Positions 34,061 to 45,584 of a stretch of 64,000 nt of DNA are shown here, in pieces. The notes beneath the pieces are model-generated. The model ran no database searches. It saw only the letters and a list, made by a program, of their open reading frames with translations, and had not been told where the DNA came from. The stretch comes from Delphinus delphis. Its lineage: Eukaryota > Chordata > Mammalia > Artiodactyla > Delphinidae. The position numbers and the translations under genes were made by a program. The DNA lies in the NCBI RefSeq assembly GCF_949987515.2, contig NC_082702.1, forward strand, positions 55,955,600 through 56,019,599, given 5' to 3'. Position 1 is the first letter of the stretch. The number at the start of each line of letters is the position of its first letter.

Positions 34061-36399
34061 GTGGGCCCGGGGATGGGGGCGGCGTCTGCACGAGGGAGCC
34101 TGCGTGTTGCCACTTGTCTAACCCCCGCTTTGGCCTGGAGGAGGGAGCGGTGAGGAGGGAAGGCGGTTGCTCAGGGGCGTCCATCCCCGAGTAACCTGTG
34201 TCTACAGCCTCGGCCCAGCTGCTTCCCAGCAGCGACGCTCGCGGCGCCTGAAGGAGGGCGACGGAGAATTTTCATTCAATAATTATGTCCTTTCCATCTC
34301 TCTCTGCCCAAACTTTTTTTTTAATGAGAAGGGGGACTCTCTTTAATTTTTAATCAAACAAAAAATTAATTTTACTGCTTTTGTAATTTTAAAAAATACT
34401 CGTTTTTCCAGCCCTGTTCTAAAAAATTTCCAAGAGGCCTTTGCACCTGTCTCTGGGACCCCTGGCTGCCGACACCTGCCTTGTGAGCTGGGCTCCTTCT
34501 TCTTACAGCTGCCCGTGGGGCCTCGCCGCTCCCCGTCTGCTGATCTGGCTGTCACCTTGTGTCCCCCACCGCACCTTCCCTCCCTCCAGGGCTCACTCTG
34601 AAGGGCCGGGCTGAGACCCACACCAGAGGTGGTGGCGAGAGCCTGGCCAGGCCTGGGCACACTGGACCCCGCTCGCCTTCTCCGGGCCCATCTCCCTCAG
34701 CTTTGCACAAAGGAGCTTGGGTGGGAGGATTTCTGAGCCTCTTGCCAGCCCCTGGTGTCCACGGTGCTGGGTTTCTGGGTCGGAGGCGTTGTAAATGTCC
34801 ACTTGTTCCCTCCGTCTTTCTCCAGCTTCTCGCTGACTGGTGGGTTTTTTTCTGTGTCCTGGGCATGGCTGGCCCGTCCAGCAGTCTGCATCCTGCCTCT
34901 GCATCCACTGAGGGGATTCGCTTGCTAGTTGGGTGTGACCGGGAGTGCACTGTGGCCAGGCCCCTGCCTGGGTCTCCTACCTCCTCCGGCCTCTGCTCCG
35001 CTCAGCGTGGCCACAGCGAGGTCTGTGCTGCAGACGGTCCCTCTGCTTCTCTGGGCCCGTCCGAGGCTATAGAGGGGCTATCTCGTCTGCTTCTGAGCTG
35101 CCCTCTGTTCCTCTGGTCCCCGTCACACCCAGGGGACTGGGCGAGCAGTCAGCACACGTCCAGCATCTCCTGATAAATTCAGGGCGTGCTGACACCCGAG
35201 GGTGGCTTCCTCTGCTTGGGGTTGCAAGATCCCAGCGCAGCTGTCAGGGCCTGTGTGCTGCTGTCCCCAGCGGGGGTGGCCTCTGCCTCGGTCCTCACCT
35301 GGCCTCGGTGGTCCCCACAGCAGCGCAAACCTGATGGTCTTTTGGGCCCCTGGGCTCCGGGTTAGAAAACCAGCCTGTACCTGGCTACAGCACGTGAAAT
35401 ATTGCTTCGCTAACAGGTTTCATTCCTCTGCTGTTTACTTGAGGACTTAGCGCTTCTCGATATGGTTCCCTTGCGTATCCGCCCAGCAGAGGCGCAGTGG
35501 CCTTGGTGGCTCTGATTAGCCGGCCCCCTCCTCGGCCCGGCAGGCGGAGCCCTGGGAGAAGGCTGCTCACGTGCCTGCCGTGGCTTCCCCTTCTGTCCCC
35601 TCAGACCTTACCCTCGGTCTCCGTGGCAGCGTGGGGCTTCCCTTAAGAAAATAGATAAACTTTGGAGAAGCAGCGGCCACGTAGTCCTCTGGAAGGTGAA
35701 TGTTGTTTTAAATGCACCGAGGAAAGAGGCACTTAGTTTGGCTTCGGGGCAAAGCTGCGTGTCTGATGGAAGGTCCTCTCCCTCCCTCCCTGTGTGTCAG
35801 GGGCGCGCGCTCCGGCAGGTGGCCTGGCTCCCTGGACAGGCCCCAGCCCGGGCCTTGAAGACCCTCTGGGCGTAGCTGCCGGCTGTGAGGGTGTCCACGG
35901 AAGCAGGTCTAGGCCGGGTGGGCCCCCGAGGCCGGCCTCTTGCTGCTGTCTGTGAGCACGGAGGGAGAGAGGAGGCCGGGCCCCCTCCGCGTGGCTCGCC
36001 TGGAGTTGGGATCACCCGGGGGCGGGTCTGTTCTCAGCGTGCTCGGAATTCAGGAAGCGGTGGCACAGGGTGAGCTGCTGTGAGGTCACTGGTGAGAGAC
36101 GGGCTCGAGCGGGTCTGGCCGGGCCGGGACTGTCTCTGCCCTAGACCCGCAGAGCCCATGTCGGGCTCCCTGTTCTCTCCAAAGCGGGCCTGCACACGCC
36201 TGCCGCGAGCTGTCCACAGAGAAGGCGGCGGAGCGGAAGGCCCGTCCTCCCTCCAGCCCTGGGACGTGGCCCAGAGGAGGCCTCCTGCTCGCCCCTCCAG
36301 CTCTGGCCGGCTCGGGGCTCCCGGCAGGCGGCCTGGGGGCCAGGGTGGCTGGCGCGCCTGGGCCCTCGCGGCTGATGGCTGCTTCCGCTCCCTTCGCAG
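34061..36399 (+). other. GSE1: GSE1 intron after coding exon 7
   Basis: This 2.3-kb intron has an AT-rich patch near 34310..34400 and is otherwise GC-rich. No repeat family was confidently recognised. Confidence 0.75.
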
Positions 36400-37013
36400 G
36401 CCGGGACCAAACCGTCACGAGCCGGGAGGCCGCGACCCCCCGCAGCACTTTGGCGGCCCCCCGCCCCTCATCTCACCCAAGCCCCAGCACCACTCGGTGC
36501 CCACGGCCCTCTGGAACCCGGTGTCCCTGATGGACAGCACGCTGGAGACACGGCGCGCCCCCGAGGGCCACCCTCTGCACGGCCACCCTGCCCCGTTTGA
36601 GCCCAGCCGCCAGGCGGCCGTCCCGCTGGTGAAGGTGGAGAGGGTCTACTGCCCCGAGAAGGCGGAGGAGGGACCCCGGAAGCGAGAGGCCGCCCCCCTG
36701 GACAAGTACCAGCCGCCGGCCCGCGAGGCAGGGGGCCTGGAGCAGCAGGCCTTCCCCCCCGCGCCCGCGCACTTCCTGGCGGAGCTCGAGCCGTCCACCC
36801 AGACCGTCCTGGGCCAGCCCCGGGCCCCGCTCGCCCCGCCGGCCCCCTTCGGGGAGACCCCCGGGCCCCTGAAGCCGGGCTCGCCCTACCGGCCCCCAGC
36901 GCCCCGGGGCCCCGACCCCACCTATGTCTACGACGAGTTCTTGCAGCAGCGACGGAGGCTGGTCAGCAAGCTGGACCTGGAGGAGCGCCGGCGGCGGGAG
37001 GCCCAGGAGAAAG
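36400..37013 (+). CDS. GSE1: GSE1 coding exon 8, largest exon (residues 536-740)
   Basis: The acceptor is ccttcgcag, ending at 36399, and the donor gtcttg at 37014, which is a poor match to the consensus. It encodes PGPNRHEPGGRDPPQHFGGP, the conserved ALWNPVSLMDSTLETRR, and PLVKVERVYCPEKAEEGPRK, which contains a V-K-V-E SUMO-type consensus around Lys614. A long Pro-rich region follows, then a C-terminal charged helix DEFLQQRRRLVSKLDLEERR (from about 714) leading into the conserved block of the next exons. The exon ends with the first base of a Gly codon. If the weak donor is skipped, the frame stays open for 73 more residues, to a stop at 37232. Confidence 0.95.
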
Positions 37014-38224
37014 GTCTTGTCCCTGGCGGCCGCGCCCTCCCTCCTCCCTCCTCCCTCCTTTTCCCTCCTCCCTCCTCCCTCCTTTTCCCTCCTCCCTCTG
37101 GCTTTCTGCCCCGGGGTCTCAGCAGCTCCAGGGAGCAAGTTCACTGGCTTCTGCCTGACACTTCTGGGAAGACAGACCTGGGCCCCTCGTCTGTCCTGCC
37201 ACAGTGCGTGTTATCCCGAAAAGCCAAATTGTAGACTGTGAAAACAGTTCCACAGACACGCACATTTAATAGGTGATGAACAGAGGCCAGTAAGACGGTC
37301 TGAAATATTAACAGTGCAGCGTAAGGGAGAGGAGGCTGTCGAGAGGGTGGCCCAGGGCCCGGCGGGGACTCCTCTCCTGGGGCTGCCGTCCCAGTTGCAG
37401 GCGGGTGGGCGGCCTGGGGGCGGGGGAGGCGGGAGCTCTGGCTGCCTCTCCTTCCTGCTTCTGCACAGGGTGGGGTGGGACTCAGCCAGCGGCACCCTGG
37501 GTTCCCCAAAAAGCTACGGAGAACAGGCGAGCAGGCCCAGGGCAAGCATGGCTGTCCCCTACCTTCAACCCCTGTCAGACCAGGAGGGATCAGGGGTCCA
37601 GACCAGTTTCTTCTGCATGGTATTAAATTCCGCTTCTTAGCCGGAAGCGGGGGCCAAGGCCGAGAGAGTCTTGGTTGGTCTACGTTGTTGGTCTAGGCTA
37701 AATGTAGAGCCCCAGGAAGCTTTCTCTGCTCCACTCACCTTGTGAGAAGGCGGGGGGAGAGCCCCGGTGCCCTCGGGTGCAGGGGTTCTGTTCTCTGCAC
37801 AGGAGTTTGCATGTATGCTCTATACCTTTGAGGGGACAGGGACCTGAGTGTGCCTGTCCCCTCTCGAGCAGGAGGGAGTGGATGTGCACAGACAGCCTTG
37901 GGCTGCCGTGGACGTGGATGTGGCCCCGGGCCTGTGTGATGAACGGTCCCCTGCTGGGGGATCGGTGCTGGCCAGGAGACCGCGTGGTCACTTGGGGTCT
38001 GGATCCAAAGGAAGCCTGGTGCCTGCTTTCTGCCCCCCACCTGCCAGCCCTGAGAAGCCTTAGGACTAGGGGTTAATGCACATTTCCACCTGGGGTGAAA
38101 GGAGTCTGGCTTTGGGGGTGCTCAAAGGGCGGTAGGGTCTGGCCTGCCAGGTGGAGTGCCCTGTGTGTGCTCACTGGCGAGTCGAGGCTCCCTGCCCAGC
38201 TGAGTAGATCCGTTCCACCTCCAG
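37014..38224 (+). other. GSE1: GSE1 intron after coding exon 8
   Basis: The intron starts with a pyrimidine-rich tandem repeat of ccctcctccctcctttt type (about 37037..37098), 24 bp after a weak donor. The remainder shows no recognised element. Confidence 0.75.
37037..37098. repeat. Pyrimidine-rich short tandem repeat
   Basis: Repeated ccctcctccctccttttc-type units just inside the GSE1 intron after exon 8. Confidence 0.85.
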
Positions 38225-38337
38225 GATACTACTACGACCTGGACGACTCCTACGACGAGAGTGATGAGGAGGAGGTTAGGGCCCACCTCCGCTGCGTGGC
38301 CGAGCAGCCGCCCCTCAAATTGGACACGTCCTCCGAG
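38225..38337 (+). CDS. GSE1: GSE1 coding exon 9, acidic segment (residues 741-778)
   Basis: The acceptor is cctccag, ending at 38224, and the donor gtatct at 38338. It encodes [20 protein letters not shown], then [18 protein letters not shown]. Tyrosines followed by an acidic Asp/Glu/Ser run resemble CK2-type sites, by pattern only. With the end of exon 8 and exon 10 this forms the most conserved block of GSE1, which I recall as a DUF3736-type region. Confidence 0.95.
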
Positions 38338-38575
38338 GTATCTGGGGCTCGTCGCTGCGGGCAGGCGCGGGGCTGGGCTGCTGGCACTCACCTCGGTGCC
38401 TGCCTCTGGGCTTTCCCACGCTCGTTGGGACGCCGTCAGGGCCCTCCTCCTCCCAGGCCCGGCGCGGAGTGGCCACAGCACAAGAGCTTCGAGGACCCCA
38501 GGAGGGGCCCCTGGGTCAGTGGAAGCACGCCACTGCCAGTGGTTTCAAACTCATTTGTTTTCTTTCCCAATCTAG

Positions 38576-38846
38576 AAGCTAGAGTTTTTGCAACTTTTTG
38601 GCTTGACCACCCAACAGCAGAAGGAGGAATTGCTGACCCAGAAGCGGAGGAAGCGGCGGCGGATGCTGAGAGAAAGAAGCCCGTCGCCCCCGACGGTTCA
38701 GAGCAAGCGGCAGACGCCTTCACCGAGACTGGCGCTGTCCACCCGCTACAGCCCCGACGAGATGAACAGCAGCCCCAACTTCGAGGAGAAGAGGAAGTTC
38801 CTGACCATCTTCAACCTGACCCACATCAGCACTGAGAAGAGGAAAG
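38576..38846 (+). CDS. GSE1: GSE1 coding exon 10 with basic nuclear-localisation-like cluster (residues 779-868)
   Basis: The acceptor is caatctag, ending at 38575, and the donor gtgagg at 38847; the preceding intron is only 238 bp. It encodes [20 protein letters not shown], then the basic cluster KRRKRRR (residues 801-807), which looks like a nuclear localisation signal. SPSP and TPSP phospho-site-like motifs follow, then [20 protein letters not shown] and [17 protein letters not shown]. This is highly conserved GSE1 sequence. The exon ends with the first base of an Asp codon. Confidence 0.95.
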
Positions 38847-40264
38847 GTGAGGCCTGGGTGGGGCGGGGCCTCGCCAGGAGGGCTGAGGGTCTCTGAGGAA
38901 GGAGGCGGGGCTGCGGGCTCCTGGCGGCGTCCTGGGGCTCTCGGGCTTCCTCTCGGCTCCCCTGTGCTCTCACAGACTTGCCTCACTGTCTCCGCTGTCA
39001 CACTTCTCTCTCCGTCGGAAACTTGCGCGGCCCCCTTCAAAGCCTGTTTGCTCTTGTCTCATCCCGGGTGGGATTGAAGACGCGCTGATGTTCTGTGCAC
39101 AGCCCACCGTGAGCTTGCTGGCTGCTCTTGGCCCTCGCCAGGTCTCCCAGCACGTTCAGCCCGCCCTGCGTGTGGGGTGGACGTGCGCCTTCCCGAGCAA
39201 GGTGCTCAGGCTTCTTGGTAGCGGGTGTTTTCTCTTGGCGGCCGCTCTCGTGGCCGCTGGGCAGAGCCGACAGCCACTGAGTGGACAGTTTGCCCTGAGA
39301 GATGCTTCCAGATCGCTCTGGCCACCAAGGGCCATGTCGGGGCCGACTCTTGGGCTGGAGCCCGTGGTGCGGTCTGAACACTTTCTGGGGCACCTGCTGC
39401 CTTGGTGTGCCGCTCACGCTCACTCAGTGCCAAGATGGTGGCACAGGTGAAAACTAGGCCTTCCTGGGGTGCGCACCCCCACGTTCCCCTTGCTGGCACT
39501 CGCTCCCCTCTTTCCAGAAGGAAGAGGAAAGCAGAAGTGCTTCTTGGTCATCTAGTTACTTTCACTTATTTCGGTAGCGGGGGTGTAGCATTCAGTTACT
39601 GTGTGGAACCAGTGAGCTGGCGTTCTTGCTTTCTCTTGAAGGGGCAGTGACACGATTACCAGGGCAAATCCCTGGGAATGCGCATAGTTTTGTTTGTAAA
39701 GAGAATCTTTGTGCCTGGCTTAATTCCTGGAGGAAGCCGCCGGCGATGTGGCCACTTAAGTTTCAGTCTGCGAGAGGCCCCTGAACTGTGTCGGGAATCT
39801 GTGGCATCAGATGTCACCAGGTCGGTGTCCCTTTTCCCTAAACGGCAGCCGTCGTGGGATTCGCACTCGCGTGGCAGGCGGCGGGGAGGAGACTGTGTCA
39901 GGAAGCAGCCTGTGCTTCCCAGGGTTCTGTGGGGCTCTTCGGGGTTGCTTCCTGTGTCGGAGCCAACTTTTTTCTCTTTTAAATAAGAATTCGTTCCCAG
40001 AAGCTCGCAGGTACCAGTCATTCGCTGCACACACACAGCTGTTCTCGAACACACCTGAAATGTTATGTAGTAAAAGCTGAGAGGAATCTGGGCTCGCTGT
40101 AAAGTGCAGTTTCTTCCTCTAAACCTAGCCTGTCCCCGTGGCTTTGTGTTTCTTGTTCTAAAGGACTCGCGCCTGCCGGTCGCGGCCTGGGCTGGACTCC
40201 TGCTCTCCTTCCCTCCCAGGAGTGACACGATCCTCTTGTTAATCTCGGGCTGCTTTTCTCATAG
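38847..40264 (+). other. GSE1: GSE1 intron after coding exon 10
   Basis: This is a 1.4-kb intron with an AT-richer centre (about 39540..40080). I see no confident repeat or gene. Confidence 0.75.
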
Positions 40265-40378
40265 ACAAAGAGAGGCTTGTTGAGCTGCTCCAGGCCATGA
40301 AGCAGAGGGCGCTGTCAGCAGCGGTGGCAGACCCGCTCAGGAACTCTCCGAGGGACAGTCCTGCTGGGTCCCTGAGCG
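40265..40378 (+). CDS. GSE1: GSE1 coding exon 11 (residues 869-906)
   Basis: The acceptor is tctcatag, ending at 40264, and the donor gtaagg at 40379. It encodes an amphipathic DKERLVELLQAMKQRALSAA followed by VADPLRNSPRDSPAGSLS, with two SP sites. The helix-like first half continues from the preceding exon's C-terminus. The phase is +1 into the next exon (Glu). Confidence 0.94.
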
Positions 40379-41176
40379 GTAAGGCCAGCCCCATCCGCCA
40401 CCGCCCGGGACTGTCCCGGGGGCTGCCCAGGGTCAGAGGCCACCACCCCAGGTCGTCTTCCTCCTGGACACAGCGTGTGCTTCTTTCTCTCCATCTCTCT
40501 CTCAAGCTTCCTGCGCGTGGGAAGGATCTCCTCGGCCGCAGCGCGAGCCTTGGCAGTCGGGGCTCTGAGGGTTCAGGGGGAGGGTCCCGGCTGCGGCAGA
40601 CTGTGCCCGGTGGTCGGCGTGGCTCTGGCCGCCGTCCGTCCGCCCAGCGGTGGCCCGGGTCTCAGCACCTGCTGCTTGGGCTCTGTGCTCCCGTCCATCC
40701 ACCCTCCGCCCTCCTCCCGGCGTCTTTGTCTTGCTTTTTCTGCCTTGCAGGCCCCTCCAGTACGTGCTTTCACACCTTCTGTCTCTCTCTCTTGTGGCTC
40801 TGACTCTCCTGCACTGTCCTGCTGACGGAGCAGGAAATCTTGTTGGTCTGGCCCTGTTCTCAGCTCTTAACTGGATCTTTCCGGTCGGGTCGGGCTACGT
40901 AACTTCCTGCCTTTTGGATGACTGGAAGCGACTTGCTTCTTTCTTCAGATTCTTCTTCTGCCTCTCAGATGCCCTCCTGGGGCACCTCTCAAGGATGGCC
41001 TTGCTGCTAAACACACCCCGTCTCAGACCACACAGTGCACACTGACCGTTAATTAAATGGCTCCGGAGTCCGGGTCCTTTGTCCTAGGTCTTCATTCAGT
41101 GTAAGCTCTAGACATCAGGGTTGGCCCGTTCACATTTGCAGGTCTTAACGTGTTCCTCACTTTCTGTCTCTAAAAG
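40379..41176 (+). other. GSE1: GSE1 intron after coding exon 11
   Basis: This 798-bp intron runs from gtaagg to tctaaaag. No repeat or additional gene is recognised. Confidence 0.8.
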
Positions 41177-41542
41177 AACCAGCCACGCAGCAAGCCTCTC
41201 TGGATACGGAGAAGCCTGTGGGTATCACTGCTTCCTTGTCTGACACCCAGAAGGCCACGGAGCCTGGGAGACTGGAACAGCTCCGGCCCCAGGAGCGAGT
41301 CCCGGAGCCAGCCCCCGCCAGCGGCGAGAAAGCCAGGCCGAGCGAGACCCCTGGGGGCAGGAAGAGCCTGAGCATGCTCCACTACATCCGGGGCCCCGCG
41401 CCCAAGGACATCCCCGTGCCGCTGTCCCACGGCATCAACGGGAAGAGCAAGCCGTGGGAGCCCTTCGTGGCGGAAGAGTTCGCGCATCAGTTCCACGAGT
41501 CCGTCCTGCAGTCCACCCAGAAAGCCCTGCAGAAGCACAGAG
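41177..41542 (+). CDS. GSE1: GSE1 coding exon 12 (residues 907-1028)
   Basis: The acceptor is tctctaaaag, ending at 41176 (a purine-rich last stretch but with AG), and the donor gtaacg at 41543. It encodes PATQQASLDTEKPVGITASL, a variable Pro/Glu-rich linker, then the conserved KSLSMLHYIRGPAPKDIPVP and KSKPWEPFVAEEFAHQFHES followed by VLQSTQKALQKHR. The conserved second half looks folded or interaction-bearing. The phase is +1 to the next exon (Gly). Confidence 0.95.
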
Positions 41543-43189
41543 GTAACGGGGCCGCCTGGCTTTGTTGAGGAGCGCCGCTTGGGGTGTGTGAGGCACCTGG
41601 CGGTAGAGGCGGGCTTTGCCTCTGCGGGTCCAGGGTGGGGCCTGAGAGCGCACCGCTTGGAGCGGGTGCCCGGGTGCTGCTGCTTCGTGGACCACACGTC
41701 AGGGAAGCTTAGCAAGAGAGGCCGTCTGAATTTAATAAGGCCCTTCGAGGAGGCTTTTCAGCAAAAACAGGATCCATGCCTTCTACAGCTGAATGATTTC
41801 CCAGCTTCCCCTACAGACTCACCTGGAAAGCTCCCTGTCCTTTGATAACTAGACCCAGCGAGCACTTTGTGTGACACACTGGTTGCTCCAGCCCCGTGTG
41901 TGAGCCCCCAGATTCATGCCCCTTGGACATTTTGGTGGGAATCCCTGCAGGTCAGAGAACAGGGGTCAGTACATTTCATTCCCGTTGATTAGAAAAGAAT
42001 CCTCAGTGATTAAATCACTACTGAGTGTAAGATAAATTTCTGTACACTCTAGTAGCCAGAAGAAAGTATAAAAGAAATTTTACTCCTGCAACCTGGAAGA
42101 GCTGACTATTAGACATACAGCTCTGACGTCAGTATCCTTCAGGTAAATTAATGCTGTCAGCAGAGATGAAATGATACTCAAAGCAAAGGGCAGTGGTTTT
42201 CGCAGTGACCTTTGAAAACAACCCTCCAAGGCAGGAGGAGCGCTTTATGGGAAGTTTGTTGTGAATTTACTTGAACCGTATTTTTCCAGAAGGAAACGTT
42301 TTGACTGTGTGACTAGATCAAACCCCTCTGTGCTCCCCCCTAAGACACACCCACAGAGGCTTTTCGGTGGCCTGAGGACACATTTTTCCTGCCTCATTTC
42401 AACCATTCCCTGATGTTACACCTGTTTTGTCCGGACTTTAAAGTCACCCAGCCCCTGACAGTTTGGGCCGTACCGGTCCACTGACTGCCCGAGGCTGCTG
42501 TCCACGCGGGGAGGACCTTTGCGCCTGTTAGACCACCAGCAGCAGGGCCACAAGGCAGAGCGGACCTTGTCTACACAGGCCCCCGCCAGTTAGCAGCCTC
42601 GTGGTAGCCGGCAGGGCACGGAGTGTGTTCAGGGACTGGAGCGTCTGCATTTCCTGACGAGCAGGGGCAGATACTTACTGAGGGCCCACTGTAGACCAAG
42701 CTCAAACCCACAGTTTCACAGAACACGACTTCGGAAGCTCAGGGCCTAACACAGCTGAGCTCGTACCCGTGGTGCGATTAATTGAACCTAGGCCTGCTGC
42801 TGTCTTATTTATTTATGGCTGCGTTGGGTCTTTGTTGCTGTGCGCGGGCTTTCTCTAATTGCGGCGAGTGGGGGCTACTCTTCGTTGCGGTGTGCGGGCT
42901 TCTCATTGCAGTGGCTTCTCTTGTTGCAGAGCACGGGCTCTAGGCGTGCGGGCTCAGTAGTTGTGGCTTGTGGGCTCTAGGGCGCAGGCTCAGTAGTTGT
43001 TGCTCTGCCTGCTGCCGTCTTTACGGCTCTTTTCAGCCCTCCTGATGGTGCCGTCTTCGGTCTCCGAAGGGCACAGGCCTCACCATGCTTCGTCTTGTCC
43101 GCGGCGAGACCTCAGTCACGCTGACTCCGTCGCCTGCCCCCAGCACAGGTCCCCATGGGCCCTGTGATGAGCCGTCTTCTCTTCCCCAG
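41543..43189 (+). other. GSE1: GSE1 intron after coding exon 12
   Basis: This is a 1.65-kb intron that contains a 5'-truncated antisense CHR SINE at 42807..43006 and a possible old MIR near 42655. The rest is AT-richer than upstream introns. Confidence 0.75.
42807..43006 (-). mobile_element. 5'-truncated CHR-type SINE, antisense
   Basis: The body and tail match the other copies, but the tRNA-like head is missing at the right end (its 5' end). Flanking gcctgctgctgtctt (42792..42806) and gcctgctgccgtctt (43007..43021) show it integrated in this truncated form. Confidence 0.85.
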
Positions 43190-43468
43190 GAAGCGCAGCT
43201 GTGCTGTGTGCAGAGCAGAACCACAGCATCGACACCTCTGTCCACTACAACATCCCCGAGCTGCGGTCCTCCAGCCGGCTGCCTCTGCCCCAGCGTGACG
43301 GGCAGCAGGAGCCCCCCGCCGGGAGGAAGGGCCCCCTGGCACAGGAGGTGGACCCGGACTCAGAGGAGGAGGAGGACGACGACGGAGAGGACGACGACGA
43401 GGACCCCCCGAAGCGCAAGTGGCACGGGATCGAGGCCATCTTTGAAGCTTACCAGGAACACGTAGAAG
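43190..43468 (+). CDS. GSE1: GSE1 coding exon 13 with acidic run (residues 1029-1121)
   Basis: The acceptor is cttccccag, ending at 43189, and the donor gtacgc at 43469. It encodes an AEQNHSIDTSVHYNIPEL motif, a variable Pro/Gln linker, an uninterrupted acidic stretch (about residues 1082-1100) and then PPKRKWHGIEAIFEAYQEHV. The basic KRKW directly after the acid run and the following amphipathic helix are GSE1 hallmarks. Acid-run length is encoded by gag/gac repeats and could vary. Confidence 0.95.
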
Positions 43469-44204
43469 GTACGCAGGGGAACGGGAGGCAGGCCCAGGCG
43501 AGGGGCCCGGGAAAGGCAGGGAAGGAAAGCTTAACAGGCCAGTCAGCACCAGATTTTGTCACCGGGCTGGGGACTAAGTCATGGCACTAGCTCTCAGGGT
43601 TCTCAGGGTCCCTGGGCCACAACTAGGCAGAAACACCGGAAGGTACGTCTCCGTCAGCCGTTTCACCTATTTCCAGAACCGTTCCTCGGGCTTCTGTGGG
43701 TGCCCAGGCTGGCTTACAAGGGCAGTTCCTCACGGACAAACGTGAGGCCATCCTCACTGGAGGAATTTAGGCACCAGGCGCCCGTCCCCACTCAGCGTGA
43801 CAGCGCAAACCTGGGCCTGCTCGCCCTCTGCTGTCTTCCATGCACTTGTAAACATTGTATCAGTCCTGACGCTTGTGGCTACGCACAAGGGTCCTGGAAA
43901 GTGCAAAGCTGCTTCATTTAGCTGAGCCCCACGTGGCCCAGAGGCTGCTCAAGTGTGCAGCATCTGGGCGACGTGGTGGCGTCCCCCACGTGCTCTGTGG
44001 TCCTCCTGGACTAGAGCTTTGTACAGGAGGCGAACCCTTGTTGGCCACCAGCATGTCAAAACCCAGGCCAGTGCCAACCCCAAATTCTGTTTATTACCAT
44101 ATCATACAGGAGTCTTAATTTTTATCATGAATATCATGATCCTTTCAAATATTTTAAAACACGCCAAGTACAATCAAGAGGAATGCCAGTGTCAAGTCCT
44201 ACAT

Positions 44205-44400
44205 TTTATTTACTTTTTATTGACGTGTATAGTTGATTTACAGTGTTGTGTTATTTTCAGGTGTGTAGCAGGGATTCGGTTACACATTCGGTTCGTTTCC
44301 ATTATGGGTTTATCACAGAACATTGAATATAGTCCCTGTGCTATATACAGTGGGACCGTGTTGTTTACCCTATTTTAGGTATAGTATCAACTCCTACGTT
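44205..44400 (-). mobile_element. L1 3' UTR relic, antisense
   Basis: The sequence tattgacgtgtatagttgat, then acagtgttgtgttattttca, then acattgaatatagtccctgt matches the reverse complement of a common cetartiodactyl L1 3' end. Confidence 0.7.
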
Positions 44401-44869
44401 GTTTCCTTTTCTCCTTCAAATGAAGCCCTCGTTTTGAGCTTGTTAAGTTCATATATATCCGGAAGGATATGTGTTAATAGCATTCCTTTTTATTTTAACA
44501 CAGTGAAATGTATCCGTCTTTTCTGGGTTTATTTTTTGGTGCCTTGTTGGAATTCCTTCCCTACTCCAAGGACATGGTAACAAGTGCATTTCCTTCTAAG
44601 TCTTCAAGTTCTGCTTTTCTTATGCGTAGAATTCATTTCTGTGGATGGAGTAAGGTAGAAGTGTAACCCTTCTTTCCCACCCAGACAACCAATTATCCTG
44701 GAGGTTTATGGGGTACCCTCTTCCCCATGGGGTGTGCTCCTGGCAGGCAGTGTACCCCCCACGTGCCCAGGCCTGTCCCTGTGTCACTGCCGTAGCGTTG
44801 CAGCTCCCCATTGTCTGGAGTAACTCACCCTGACTTCTGACAGCTCAGCTGTTCTTGGCCCTTGGCTTT

Positions 44870-45570
44870 CCCTGGTGAATTTTAGGATCGCCTTTTTTGT
44901 TCCACCCAAAAAAACGGTTAGATTTTCAGGTACACTGAATTGATAGAGTTGGGGAAAATGGCCATCTTTGATGGTGATGTTATCCCACCTATGAATATGG
45001 CGTTACATCATTTTTGCTCCGTGAGCGGCTGACCTTCCTTTTATTAGATCTAACTGTAGGTATCAGTTGTCACTGGGGATGTTTTAGTGTTCGTCGTCCC
45101 TTATTCCTTCGATGATCATAGATCATCAGGCCTGCCAATAAAAAGTTTCATTCTTTCCTTTTGAATTTTGTATACATTTCCTTTTTCTTGTCATGCTGCA
45201 TCGCCTAGGATCATTTGTAGACTGTTGAACAGGGACACCCGTGGGGCTCTTTTCTGTGAAACTTCACAAGCGCTCCAGTAAGTTGCTGCTGAGTTTTCTG
45301 GTGTGTGGTTGTTGAAAGTCAACTAATGTATTCTGTAGATTTACTGAGATGACAACCTTGTTTTTCACCTCTTGATGTTTTCTGATGTTGCTTGTTTACT
45401 CCTTGCTGAATTTGATTTGGTAGTACTTCTAAGATTTTTAATTTATATTCTTAATTGGTATTAGATTGATTTTATTGTACTTTACCCTGCTATCATGATT
45501 GTTCTAGCTTCTCTAAAATCAGTCAGGTAGCCTTCCCTGGCTTCCACTCTCTGAAACACTTCATGTAAAG
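44870..45570 (-). mobile_element. Ancient L1-like ORF2 relic, antisense
   Basis: Fragments such as gaattgatagagttggggaa and gcatcgcctaggatcatttg resemble antisense L1 ORF2. It is much more degraded than the neighbouring segment at 45585. Confidence 0.5.
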
Positions 45571-45584
45571 GAGGGATTTCTTTT

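Noticed and set aside
36080..37234. 384-codon plus-strand frame treated as a single exon
   Set aside because: Only 36400..37013 has GSE1 similarity with a matching acceptor. The upstream and downstream parts are intron.
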